64,000 nucleotides of DNA from Welwitschia mirabilis. Lineage: Eukaryota > Gnetophyta > Gnetopsida > Welwitschiales. The first letter of the stretch is position 1; every line of letters starts with the position of its first letter. The DNA is taken from contig JBOZIK010000001.1 in the NCBI GenBank assembly GCA_051453625.1, positions 98,233,363 to 98,297,362 on the forward strand, written 5' to 3'. Made by a program: the position numbers and the translations under genes. Shown here in pieces: positions 23,272 through 35,469 of the stretch. Under the pieces are notes generated by a model. The model made no database searches. It was not told the origin of the DNA and worked only from the letters and a program-made list of their open reading frames with translations.

Positions 23272-24620
23272 TGTTGAATTATTATTTACTAATTGATGTT
23301 AAACTAATGTTTTCTGTGTAGCACAATTTGTTGTATTTTGTGCAAAAAATATTGATTACTTGCAGGTTAGAAGCTGAAGCAATGATTATCACATTTTGAT
23401 CCTGAAACCTATCGAGTTTTATTATCCTCTTAAGGGATCTACTAGACTTCTAAGGGGTCGACCACATCTAGAATAAACTCTCATAAATGAACTGAATCTA
23501 AAGGGATTGACTGAACGTCTGAGGGATTGACCAGACCTGTGAAACTGAGAACTAGTACTCCTGAACTGGTCGTTAAAGGATCGATCAGACATCTGAGGAA
23601 TCGCCTAAACTTAAGCACTATACACTTAATACTTCCTAGCCAATCATTAAGGGATCAATTGGACATATGAGGGGTCACCCAAATCTGAGAACTAAGCATC
23701 AATACTTCACACCTGATTAGCATGGGGTCGATTGGATTCTTGAGAAGTTGACAGACTTGATGCAGAAAAACTAAAATGGATTTTATCAGGACCAAGTGAG
23801 TGATTGGATAGATATGATAGTGACCAGATGAGCAGTCGATCAGAACCCAAGGGGTCGACTAGACATGGAGTCATAAAAAACGGGAGTAATCGAAAAGTTT
23901 ACTCCAGTGACCTATTTAAGTGATGGCACTAAGAGGAGTCAACTGGACATTTGAGAAGTCGACTAGCTGAGACAGAAATGCAAATTTTATATCCTTTATG
24001 TAGTCGTTTTATAACTGTTAGAAGTGTGTTTTCATTTGTAATAATTCTAAAATACTTTTATTATAAATAGCCAAGAGTCAAATCACTATTACACCTTTTG
24101 CCGAACTATTGAATTTTGGTAATAGATTATTGTACTCTTTTGGCATTGCATTCTTAACCAAAGACGATATATCTATTATATCGTTTCGTACAAGGTCAGA
24201 TCTGTAACACTTTATTGTTCTTAGATTATATCATCTTCAGATGAAGTACTCTATTATTCTCATTGAGCCAAAGATCGAGTGATACCTGTTCACTTGAGCA
24301 TACTTCCATCACTTCAACGATTTCTTACAAAAAGGTTGAGACTAGGCCTTCAGAAAAAGTTTGTTTATAAAGGTTATAGGTGAATCTGTAATATCTGAAA
24401 GAGATTAATAGAGATCTGGATTAGGCTTGGATAGAAGTTAGTCATCAAGAGTGGAGTAAGGGATTTTCCCGAACCACTATAAAACTTGTCTGCATATGAT
24501 CGGTATTTTTGTGATTTTTATTGTTTTCATTTTTCAGAATACTTTTAGTTTTATGCATAAGTTTTTTAGTGATTTTTTTTCAAGCAAAGTATTTTTATTT
24601 GAAGATTATTCATTAAATTT
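23272..24620 (+). repeat. 3' LTR of copia A, short at its end
   Basis: Matches the 5' LTR from TGTTGAATTATT to TTCATTAAATTT. The last roughly 50 bp of the 5' copy (TTCACCCCC... to CCTATA) are missing, and AAGGA follows at once. Confidence 0.85.
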
Positions 24621-25209
24621 AAGGAATTACTAAAAAATTATTAAACATTTATTAAAAATCTAATGAATGTTCTTTTAGATAGGAGATGTTTCAAGTGATC
24701 CTTGTAGCCTTTGATTTGCAAGAATAATTTGTTAAAGAACATTCATTATATTTTTAATGTTTTAATTTACTTTCTCTTGAGATTTTCTTACTTTATTAAT
24801 GAAATTTATAAGTGGATCATTTTAATATTAAGAATTTAATAAAATTGATTGACAATTTAAGTTACTTGGTTGGAAGTGAGAGTTGTTTATGTGAAAGTTT
24901 GAATTCTTAAAACTATTTCTAGAGGTTGGAAATTTGGATAATTTATTTGAAAGTTCTTGAATTTGTTCTTAAAAGATTGAAAGTTGGATTGTCTATTCAT
25001 TGTAGGTCAAAATTGGCTTTGATTTAATTTTTAAAGTTTGAAGACTTTGACTTAAAAACACACACTTTTAAGTTGGTAATAAAGAAGATTTTTTTATTAC
25101 ATAATAGTTGTCTTCATATAAACCATAAGCTGGAACCCCATTCTGTTCAGTTACTACTTTTGCACCTAAAATCATTTAAGTATATTTTTCTAATATTATT
25201 GTGAAATTC
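24621..25209 (-). other. Gypsy gag-protease linker remnant
   Basis: Resumes the gypsy element after copia A. AT-rich, with no recognisable domain; in minus-strand order it falls between gag and protease. Confidence 0.45.
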
Positions 25210-25950
25210 TTAATTACATATGTTGGTTCTTTTTTTGTTTTTCACTTCATTCTTTTCTTGTTTCACTTCTTTAAGATCTTTTATGATTTGGCCTACAGTT
25301 TGATTTTCTTTAGATGTTGGTTTAGGCCATGTTTGACTTACTTTCACTAATTCTTCTAATAATCTCCATGCATTTCTAATGTGAGGTTCATTAAATTTCA
25401 ACCACATAAAAAATCTACAAGTTGTGTATTTTGGATATTAAGTCAACTATCAAAATAGTCTATTAATTCTTCTTAAGTAAAAGCATCAATAGGGTTAGAA
25501 TGAATTGTAATGACAAACTATTCATAAGTAGTGGTACAATCTTCATTAGGTTGTTGTTGGAAATTTGTTACCTCTTTCTTTCTTTTCCTTATTTTATTCA
25601 TAAAAGTTTTTATAAAGGCTTCTTGAACTTGGTTCCATGTTTTCAAGATTTTATGAGAAATGGTTCTTAGCCATAATTTTGCTTTTTCTTTTAACGTAGT
25701 AGGTAATGTAACCATGTAAGTATGATAACTAATTCATCTTTTACCGTTTCTCAAAGTAAGCACTAATTGTTCGATGTCGGCTATATGTTGAATGGGATCT
25801 TCATCATTTTCTCCATTAAAAATAGGTTATACATTGAAATTTCTTAATTGAACATCATCACTAAGAGGTAGGTCAAAAAGATCTTCAATTTCATGCTTCT
25901 TATTTGCAATTAGTTCTTTAAGAGTGACATCGACATTTGGATTTACGGGA
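25210..25950 (-). pseudogene. Gypsy gag (capsid region)
   Basis: Minus-strand frames read NVDVTLKELIANKKHEIEDL, FNGENDEDPIQHIADIE, then MVTLPTTLKEKAKLWLRTIS and HKILKTWNQVQEAFIKTFMN, ending QQQPNEDCTTTYE. This is the Retrotrans_gag pattern (a proline/acidic N-terminal stretch, then L..KA..WL and W......F...F). A stop follows FNV and another follows GKR. Gag would form the capsid. It is upstream of protease in element order, now separated by the 10.8-kb copia A. Nonfunctional. Confidence 0.85.
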
Positions 25951-26149
25951 GTAGTAGAGGTTCCTATCATAATAGGGGGGATTATGTAAAGCTACTTGTT
26001 TCTGCTTTTGCATAGGATTCAACATTGAAATAAAATGATTTTTTTCTAAACTTTTTTTTAAAATTTTCTTTGGAAAAATTAGATTTAGGAACAATAAATG
26101 TAGAAAAATATTCTTGCTTAATTTTTGAAATGTTTCATGTACCTAGGAT

Positions 26150-27945
26150 GTGCGTACTTCGGTTTAGTTTGTAGCTAATCAAATATTCTCGATGTTTTCT
26201 TCGATTAACAACTAGTATTTTTGATAATTTATCTTTTTACCCGAGTTTACCATATCCTAACATGCTTAGTTCTATTTCTGTAAGCATTATTTCTATGGTC
26301 GTCCAGACAATATACCTGGACATAAAAGATATAAAAAACCCAAAAATGAAAAACATAGAAAAATAGAATCATGAATAACACAGAATGAAAACTGACAATC
26401 ATCCTCTGAGTCATCTGGATGAAATAGGAAATGATAGGGAAAAAAGAAAACTAGTTCTTATGAAAACAAAAAACCCTAGTTTCATGAGTCATCATCCTTG
26501 CACATCATTTAGATGATAAGGAAGATAATAAGATGTTATTTTCGAGATGCAAATCTGAAAATGTGGAAAGAAAAACCCATAGTTCTATTATAAAGATACA
26601 ATGCTACTATAGATAAATACTTAAACCAAATTCCATGAGTAACAACAATCCTTAAAATCCAAGTAGCCTTTCTTAGCAACAATGTTAAGATGTTATAGTG
26701 TGTATTTGTGCAATCTTTCACATTATATCCTATCAATCACAAAGATATATGATAAAATACAACACACTAATATAGACAAGAGTGATTAGAATATTGTAAT
26801 CAATCAAAGACATAGGTAAGAATAAAGAGAATTGATTTCAAACGAAGTACTTATGCACTGTTTAATTAGAACAAAATAATAATGTAAAGTAAACAAATAC
26901 AAGTAAATACACTATGCAAAGGAAATGTAAGACTAATCTAAATGCAAGATCTATTTAATTACCAAATCAACCTATCATGGAGATCGACCTCTTATAACCT
27001 AGATCATTTAAGGAAAGCCATTACCAAACCAAAACCAATCTAAGCTATCAAGTGTGTCAAATAAAATATGAAAAAAATGTAAGGTATTCTAGGAAATGAA
27101 ATGTAATGCACCTAAACTACTAGTATCAACCTTANNNNNNNNNNNNNNNNNNNNNNNTATCACAGATGAAGTTTTCATAGAATCATAAGCAACATAAACC
27201 ATAAGGAAGATGCACATAATAAAAGATATAAAAAGAAAAACAACCTTTTGATTATATTTGAACCACCATTCGTATTACAAAGCAGCAACACCTCAATGAA
27301 GGATACACATTCCAACACCAAGGAAGACATCTCTCTGCAACTACAAGGATGAATCTTATACCCTTTAAGCTCCTATCAGAAGAATTTCCAGTGTCAAAAA
27401 AGATAAAGTTTAAGTCGAGGGTGAAGAAGGTGTTTATTATAAACAAAAACTCTAAAAACAATAAACATTAACATATGCGATAAAATCCTAATGACTATAT
27501 AAGAAGGTGCATCATATATGGTGAAAGTTTGGTGAAGTATGATGAATAGTTATATTTACGAATCATTCTACTAGTCATCCGAACATCATAGGAGATGATG
27601 CTAGATCATACCGGATTAACATTAGCTCCTAGTTTAGTCTTGTAAGCATCCTAGTCATTATAACTTCTTTTGTCGTCCGTATTATCATCTGGATGATAAG
27701 GTGGATTATGGACTTGATAAAGATATTTCTTGTGTTCAATCAGCCTCTTTGATTATAGGAATGCTACTTCAAATAGGAAGTATTACAATTTACCTTAAAT
27801 GTCATCAAATGTAATGAAGATTGCATGTTTTCATGATATTTGCCTTAGCTCTTCATTATTGTCGAAATTCAGCATAAACCTATCTATTGTCTTGCAAAAA
27901 TACTCAAAATACACTATCAAATACATACAATTTGATAGTGCAATA
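26150..27945 (-). repeat. 5' LTR of the gypsy element (inner limit uncertain)
   Basis: 27,441-27,945 is the counterpart of 1-504; its outer end reads TATTGCACTATC on the minus strand, so the terminal TG has changed to TA. The other end of the LTR, near 26,150-26,310, was not fixed because no clear primer binding site was found. Several GTCATC/GATGA near-palindromes occur (26,414; 26,489; 27,572; 27,672). A 23-N gap lies at 27,135-27,157. Confidence 0.65.
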
Positions 27946-28770
27946 GTGATAAAGAGAATGAGGTAAAAAAGATGGATGATAAACATGTAAACGATGATGA
28001 AAAATAGGATTTCTTAGTTAATGCCTATCATGAGTTATATGAAGAATGTGATCAGATCTTAAGAAAAATGTGCACCTCATGAAGGATGTTGCTAGAGTTG
28101 AGGATGTAAAGAATGCTATTACAATTTAAGTAGATTACATAGGAATGAGAATGGAATACAATACTTCATTCTATAATAAGGATATTAAGTATCTACAAGA
28201 AATTTCTAGAGTAAGGAAATAAAGATGTAAGTGTTTATTATAAAAAAGTAATGAACTACATAATATTATTTTGAAGTTCTCTTTAAGTAATAATACATTA
28301 GAAAAAATGCTAGTTAAAAAAAAAAAAAGCATTATGTATAAGAGTAAGTTCAGCTATGTATCATCTCTCTCATATACATTTGTTGCTACCCTCTTAAGTA
28401 AGTTATTATCTCTTACCAGTGATAAAGTTTTCTTCATTAAGAGCTTAAAGTCAAGTGATGTTTAACCCTCCTTTTCTAATATTAATTCTAGAAAATAAGT
28501 AGAAGGTATCTTCTTTGTCATTTCTATAATAGGTTTAAGCACATTAAACTAACTTGTACAATTATAGTAATATGTTTTCAAAGTTTGATAGCTTACCTAG
28601 TTTTTAATTCATTTAAAAAACAACTAGAACCAGACTTTGATACTAGATGGAATCATGGTGAATCTCATAAGAGTTTATTAGTTCATACTACTTTATTTAC
28701 TAATTATGATGTGTACTAGTAATTTGATAATGGTTGTTTGAGGCATATAATAGGTGATAGAAGTAGGTTT
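27946..28770 (+). pseudogene. Copia B gag end and knuckle-like region
   Basis: Opens in the acidic spacer and coiled region (AYHELYEECDQIL), equivalent to copia A near 16,400. Near 28,515 a knuckle-like CHFYNRFKHIKLTC occurs, with the second Cys replaced. The protease follows, with YFDNGCLRHI at about 28,725. Confidence 0.65.
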
Positions 28771-28775
28771 TTAAC

Positions 28776-29051
28776 ATGGAAAAATGTAACAGAGGTAACA
28801 TCACATTAGAGGATAATAACAAGGAATTAATGGAAGGCATTAGAATCATAGGAGCCAAAGACTTCCTTACCATTCACAATGTACAATACATAAATAGGCC
28901 AAAGCACAACCTTTCTAGAATCAGCCAAATCTATAATAGAGATATGTACATTTTATTTAATGCCTCTAATTATCATGTCTTAGACAAAAATGATAGAATT
29001 ATTCTTTCTTGTGGTAAAGACAAGACATGTGTTCTATCAAGTAATCATTAA
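28776..29051 (+). pseudogene. Copia B protease/pre-integrase
   Basis: A 91-codon open stretch contains VQYINRPKHNLSRISQIYN, equivalent to the xVP.xxHNLLSISQ region after the copia protease active site, and KNDRIILSCGKDKTCVLS. The active-site triad just upstream reads D-N-G. Confidence 0.7.
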
Positions 29052-29099
29052 GCAAATATTTGTCCTTTATCTCCTCAAGTTAAAGTAGGCTTTAGCATA

Positions 29100-29800
29100 A
29101 ATGATTAGATCATGTTAATCATAAGAACATATAGCATTACAGAAGATGATCTAATCAAGGGTATACTAAAATCAACAAATTAGAAGGGTAAATGTGTTGA
29201 TCTTATCAATTAAGAAAACAAACTGAAAAAAGTTTAATAAAATTAATTAATAAGGGATTTAAAGAGCTCTAAATTTATTTCACCTAGATCTAGAAAGGCC
29301 AGCTCCTATTAAAAGGCTTGGTGGAAAGAAATATGTGTTAGTAATTGTGGATGACTACTCTAGATTTACATGGGTTTTATTTCTTAGACACAAAAATAAA
29401 GCATCTTACAAGTCTCAAATTTTGTGCAAAAGACCGAAACATAAAACTAGTTACAACTTAAAGAAAATTAAAAGTGACCATAATGGTGAATTTAAAAATG
29501 AAAGACTTCAGTCTGAATATCAATATAAGGGGATAGCCCATGAATTTTCAACTCTTAGAACTCCCTAATCAAATGAAGTTATGAAAAAAAAAAATAATAA
29601 AGTACTATAATATATAACTAGGACAATGTTATAAGAAAACAATAGTTAAGAGATTTTAAATTGAAGCTTTCATATTTGCATGTTATATCTACAACCAAAC
29701 CTTCCCTCAATCACGCATGATTAAGACTCCTTATAAATGATGGAAAGGAAAAAGGTCTATCATTTCCTACTTTAATATTTTTAGATGTAAATGATGGATC
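29100..29800 (+). pseudogene. Copia B integrase
   Basis: Includes GGKKYVLVIVDDYSRFTWVL and KIKSDHNGEFKNERLQS with the second catalytic Asp, then a decayed QQNG-E block around 29,570 where stops intervene. The open frame at 29,335-29,568 is its best preserved part. Confidence 0.8.
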
Positions 29801-30179
29801 TTAAAGATGCAAAAATCATTAAAAATTTTAAGTGAAAAATCCATAAAAGGTATATTTGTTGGATATTCAAACTAGTAAGACTTACAAAGTGTTTAAATCA
29901 AACTTTTGGTAGAGTAGAGAAGAGTGTGCATGTCAAAATTGATAAAAAGAAATAAAATAATAACAAAGATAAGGAAGGAGGAGTGGATATAATTCTTTAA
30001 AGAATCAAATCTAACACTCAAACTTTTGTTTAACCTTAACACCCATTAGTCCTCTTTCCTCTCATAAGAAATGAACCACTTCTACCCTTTAACCATAATC
30101 AGAGGAAATTCTTGTGTCTAATAATATTTCTATTGACTAACTAATTAATGATGTGTTCAATAAGGTTAATAAAAAATGC

Positions 30180-31620
30180 TTAATTTAGGTAAATGTGTGC
30201 TTGTTTCAATGTTAGAATGTAAGACCTTTAATGAATCTAAAAACGATGAAAGTTGGATGAATGCCATGCAAAATGAACTAAATCAATTTAAGAAGAATTA
30301 AGTTTGGAAACTTATTCCTAGACCCAAGCAACATAATTCCATTGGAATAAAATGGATCTTCAATAACAAATTGAATAAAAATTCTAAAATAATTAACAAC
30401 AGGATAAGTTCTATAGCATAAGGATACTATCAAATGGAAGGCATAGACTTTAAAGAAACCTTTACTTATATAGTCAGATTAGATCCTATAAGAATTTTCT
30501 TGCACATTCTTACTTTTATAATTTCAAAATCTATCAATAGATGTACAAAGGCCATTCTTAAATGGTATCTTACATGAATTACTATATGTTGAACAAACCA
30601 GGTTTTGAAGAACTAAGATACCTTAACTATGTTTATAGGTTAAAAGATACTTTATGAATTAAAGAAAGCTCAAAAGGCATGTATGAAAATATTATCTATT
30701 TTATTTTTAAGCATGAAAAATTAAGAAAATGCTTTTTATTAAAATAGTTAAATCTAATTTTCTTTTAGTTCAAATATATGTTGCTGATATCATATTTGGA
30801 TCTACATGAGATTTACTGTCTCATGATTTTACTAAACTAATGAATGGTAATTTTGAGATGGTCCATATAGGTAGGCCTTAAATATTTTTAAATTGCAAAT
30901 TAAACAATGAAAGAATGGAGTTTTACTATCTTAACAAAAACTTATAAGTGAGCTTATGAATAAATTTGATATGGATTATATCAAGTTCATCTAAACATTA
31001 TGGGGAAACAACAAAGTAAATGTTAATGAGAAAAGAAAGAATGTGAATACAAAGTTTTACTAGATCATGATAGAAGTATTCTTTACCTCATCACAAGTAG
31101 ACAAGACATTAACTTTTCTATCATACTAATCTAAACTAAAGAGTCACACTTAGAAGCTATATAATGAATACTAAAGTATGTGAACTCTATCTTAATTACC
31201 ATATTTGATGTTTTGGAAAGTCTAGTTTACATTTATTTTTATTTTTTGATGTCAATTAGGTTGGTTATAGACATGATCATAAGATACTTAGAGACATTAT
31301 TATTTTCTAGAATCTTATCTTCTTAGTTCGACTAGCAAAAAGCAAAGTTGTATTACTTTATGTACTATAAAAGCTAAAGATCTAGCTACTGGTAGTTGTG
31401 TTTCCCAACTCATTTACATCCACTATGTCTTGAAAGATAATATATTCATGATTTTGACACTCTAATTTTTTGCAATAGTTTTAGTACCATCAATGTCTTC
31501 AAGAATCTTGTTTTTTACTTCCAAACTAAGCATATTGAGATCCAACAATACTTATTAGAGATCATGTTGAGAGAAAGAACATTTACCTAAAGCACATGCC
31601 AACCAAATAATAGCTTGCCA
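30180..31620 (+). pseudogene. Copia B reverse transcriptase and RNase H
   Basis: With many frame changes the region reads ESWMNAMQNELNQFKKN, VWKLIPRPKQHNSIGIKWIF, GYYQMEGIDFKETF and RLKDT, later VQIYVADIIFGST, where the YVDD box has Ala for the first Asp. RNase H ends with DHVERKNIYLKHMPT. Order and motifs match copia A. Confidence 0.78.
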
Positions 31621-32839
31621 AAATCCTAATCAAACTCATTCCCCCCAAGCTAGATTTATATCCTAATGTAAATCTTTCAATCTTAATCCTTGTCCTTGAA
31701 TGTTTTCCTTTCCACTTCAATCTTCATGTGTCTTAATATTTTTATCTTATTCTTATGATTAGTAATTATTTATTAGTTCATATTCAATTAGTTGTTCATC
31801 CTTATATAATGAACACCCCCACTCTCATATCTATTAAGTTTTTTTTAATGATTTTTTAATTAACGAACTGTTACTAGATGATTGATTATTTCTCTCTTGG
31901 AATTTTCTATATAAGTATTTCTATTGCTTATTTAGTCAATCACCTCTTGAGAAATGGTTAATCACCTGCTTCTCAGTTTTAAATGTCTTTACAAATGCTT
32001 GCTTACTATTATTGGTAAGTTAATTACCTTCATTTAAAAAATTGCTTTTCTCTTTAAATTGGTTAACTACCTATACTGAGGGTTTAATCATCCACTATTT
32101 AAAAACCCTGAAACTCTAGGATTCATCTTTTTTCACCCTTTTAAAATTCTCTCTAGTGTGTCTTCATTAATCTTAACTAATTTCCAATGATTTTCTAAGT
32201 AATTTGAATTATCATTCACCTCTGAAACATCATTCTTAAAACTTCCTTTCTACAATGTGTTAGATCTACTTTATTAATATGTATAATTAAATTTATCAAG
32301 CCACTCAAAATTTCTTGTTTCTTTATTTTTGATCACTTTTACTTTAGTTGTTACTTTTATATAGCTTATGATCTGTTGATTTTACCTTTATACTTTTTAA
32401 AATATAGCTTTAAACTGATATCTTTCTGATTTTGATTATATTTTCTTTATTTTGTGACATATTAGGATTACATTAAATATTTTTCTATTTTATTAATTTT
32501 AATGTAATATTACATACTTTTTTATTCATCTCATGCTATTGTTTACATTACACTATATTATTTATCATAATTAGCATGTGTCTCACTAAATTTTTATCTT
32601 TTTCTAGTATTGTCAGTATTAGTATGTGCTTCTACTATTAGATGAAATTCCAGGTAAACTAAAGCATTTTATCTTTTACAAGTTTTTCTCTTCATGTAAT
32701 TGATATAGTATTTCCATTGCATAACTATTATTCTAGCAATTGGTACCTATGATGATATATCTATGATTATGCATGTAATTTTATGCTCTCATTGTGAGGT
32801 ATTAATTTTTATTTTTAATGCAAAAATAACATTCAAAAT
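31621..32839 (+). other. Copia B spacer after pol
   Basis: AT-rich. Phrases such as GGTTAATCACC, GGTTAACTACC and GTTTAATCATCC recur at 31,940-32,095, comparable to the GGTCGA motif spacer of copia A. No gene seen. Confidence 0.5.
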
Positions 32840-34110
32840 CAGAGGAGGAATCCCTTGCTCTATGAAGAGTAAAGAAGTTGAAGCACCTACCTCCCAAGGA
32901 TGGTAGGTAAATCTATTAGAAAAAATGAGTAGGATGCACTGATTAAAATTGAGAATGAGTATAAGAACAAAATCATGCTCAGAGAATATGCAATTGTTGT
33001 AAACTCTTTTAAGAACATCACTAATCTAGTGGTGTAGATCTTCTAATACTAGTAGTGGAAACCATTACTTCCACCACATCTAAGATGATTACTAAGATAT
33101 TTGACCTTTTATATATCAATGTTATAGCTATTTCCCTTTCTAGTGGTGTTCTATAGACTAGGATCTTAGGAATGGTATTCCAAATCATGCTAGAAAACAT
33201 AGCTAAAGTTTTAAGCATTCCATGTAATGACGCTCATCATTTTTTTTATACTTTTAAGTATCTAACTTGATTCTAGCATGTGTACAATATTTATGGAAGA
33301 GAAATTGATTAGAAGACAACTACTACATTTAGGCTAAACATGTCCTAACTTTCTACTTTTTGCTACACCTTATCTTTGGTTACATCCTTCTTTCATCTGG
33401 TGGATACCATGATGGGATAACTCTATATTACCTTAAGTTCCTTTATTGATTATATACTCAAACTTTCATAAATGCTATATGATAATCTTTAACTACATGA
33501 TTTACATACTCTAATATGAAAATTGGACATTGCGCTATAAAGGCTTAATAATAAAGTTGTGTAATAAATATAAATTTCCTCTTCCATAACGTAATTTTAT
33601 CATTCTTCATCCATATTAGCCTTTTAATTATTCAACTTTGATTTGCATGCATATCTTTGAGTCTTATTCAATACTTAAGAAATTCCTAACTCTATTCATC
33701 CCCTATTCTTACATTCATATGTCATTCATTCTCATAGTGATATTAATTATGTTCTTGTGATTCAATCTATGTTTACCTAGATTTCTAAGTTGGCATGGAG
33801 TTAATAGGACCTCATTCACCTTTTGAAAGAAATAAGCGAGAGCATGTAATGAAGTGGTGTTAATGTCTACTCTTCTTTAAGGGCTACTTAATCTAAGGTT
33901 GTAGGTCCTACTTCTCCCTTCAACTATTTAGGATCATTTATAGAAGAAGAGGAGAAGAAGAAGCCCTAACAGGAGGAACAAAAATAAGAACTCCAAAAGG
34001 AAAACAAGTGAAAGGAAAATAAAGGCTTAGAAGAAGAAGAATCATCAGAGAAGGGGAAAAAGTCAAAGGAGAAAGAGGAATCAAATAAGGATAATCAGTG
34101 CTAAAAGCTC
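32840..34110 (+). pseudogene. Extra ORF of copia B
   Basis: Degraded counterpart of the copia A extra ORF. Near 33,395 it has SGGYHDG (copia A: LAGYHDEA). The end (33,930-34,105) is a lysine/glutamate-rich tail like the copia A acidic tail. The open frame on the other strand at 33,938-34,135 is a shadow. Function unknown. Confidence 0.5.
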
Positions 34111-35469
34111 TAATACATGAGGAAAATCTACTCAATCGGTGCCTTCATTACGGTGAGAGAAGACTCCATCTTAATTAGCCTTGAGGGAACCTTTGCACTA
34201 TCTTTGATGACAATGCTAATCTAGCATCATCTCTACTCCCCAGAGTTTGCATATAGAGGTATTACCATCCTTTTGTTAGTTGCATAATTAACCCTTGATT
34301 CAAACAAAAAGTCTAAATGACTTTTTTATGTATTTCAACTTTACCTACTTTTTTAGATGATATCTAGACTTTTACAGCTTTTTGTTACCTTCCTTGTGCA
34401 CCTCCACCATTGTCATTAATAATAAAGGAGGAGATTTAGTTGTGATTTGAACTTAAGATTTATTTTATAAACTCAAAATTATTTACAAATTTTTACATGA
34501 TTTGTTACTTTTATTTACATGTTCATTTCAAAATTTCATAATAATATAGCATGTGACATGATGATTTGAGCTTAATTTTGTCCTACATGATTCATGCTTA
34601 AATCATGATTGATGAAATTCTAAAAATTCTTTNNNNNNNNNNNNNNNNNNNNNNNNNNNNNNNNNNNNNNNNNNNNNNNNNNNNNNNNNNNNNNNNNNNN
34701 NNNNNNNNNNNNNNNNNNNNNNNNNNNNNNNNNNNNNNNNNNNNNNNNNNNNNNNNNNNNNNNNNNNNNNNNNNNNNNNNNNNNNNNNNNNNNNNNNNNN
34801 NNNNNNNNNNNNNNNNNNNNNNNNNNNNNNNNNNNNNNNNNNNNNNNNNNNNNNNNNNNNNNNNNNNNNNNNNNNNNNNNNNNNNNNNNNNNNNNNNNNN
34901 NNNNNNNNNNNNNNNNNNNNNNNNNNNNNNNNNNNNNNNNNNNNNNNNNNNNNNNNNNNNNNNNNNNNNNNNNNNNNNNNNNNNNNNNNNNNNNNNNNNN
35001 NNNNNNNNNNNNNNNNNNNNNNNNNNNNNNNNNNNNNNNNNNNNNNNNNNNNNNNNNNNNNNNNNNNNNNNNNNNNNNNNNNNNNNNNNNNNNNNNNNNN
35101 NNNNNNNNNNNNNNNNNNNNNNNNNNNNNNNNNNNNNNNNNNNNNNNNNNNNNNNNNNNNNNNNNNNNNNNNNNNNNNNNNNNNNNNNNNNNNNNNNNNN
35201 NNNNNNNNNNNNNNNNNNNNNNNNNNNNNNNNNNNNNNNNNNNNNNNNNNNNNNNNNNNNNNNNNNNNNNNNNNNNNNNNNNNNNNNNNNNNNNNNNNNN
35301 NNNNNNNNNNNNNNNNNNNNNNNNNNNNNNNNNNNNNNNNNNNNNNNNACCATGCTTATCACATAATACATTCTTTTCACATAGTGACATTCATCTTTAA
35401 TTATCTTCAAATGTTTTACTTATATTAGGTGATGAATAAGTTTAAAAGGTCATAGTCTTAGAGGGAGCA
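34111..35469 (+). other. Copia B 3' untranslated part with 716-N gap
   Basis: AT-rich sequence on either side of Ns at 34,633-35,348, ending in the purine-rich TTAGAGGGAGCA before the LTR. Frames across the gap are artefacts. Confidence 0.6.

Larger units (their letters stand above)
13832..24620 (+). mobile_element. Copia A: SIRE/Maximus-type Ty1/copia element
   Basis: Full-length but decayed LTR element lying inside the gypsy gag-pol region. Order on the plus strand: 5' LTR, PBS, gag, zinc knuckle, coiled coil, protease, integrase, RT, RNase H, extra ORF, polypurine tract, 3' LTR. The order integrase before RT and the motifs are copia-type; the LTRs over 1.3 kb and the extra ORF after pol are typical of the SIRE lineage. 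AAGGA lies directly before the 5' LTR (13,827-13,831) and directly after the 3' LTR match (24,621-24,625). The LTRs are roughly 85 percent alike by eye, so the insertion is old or composite. Confidence 0.88.

Noticed and set aside
34598-35410. Open frames of about 250 codons
   Set aside because: N-filled gap of 716 bases.
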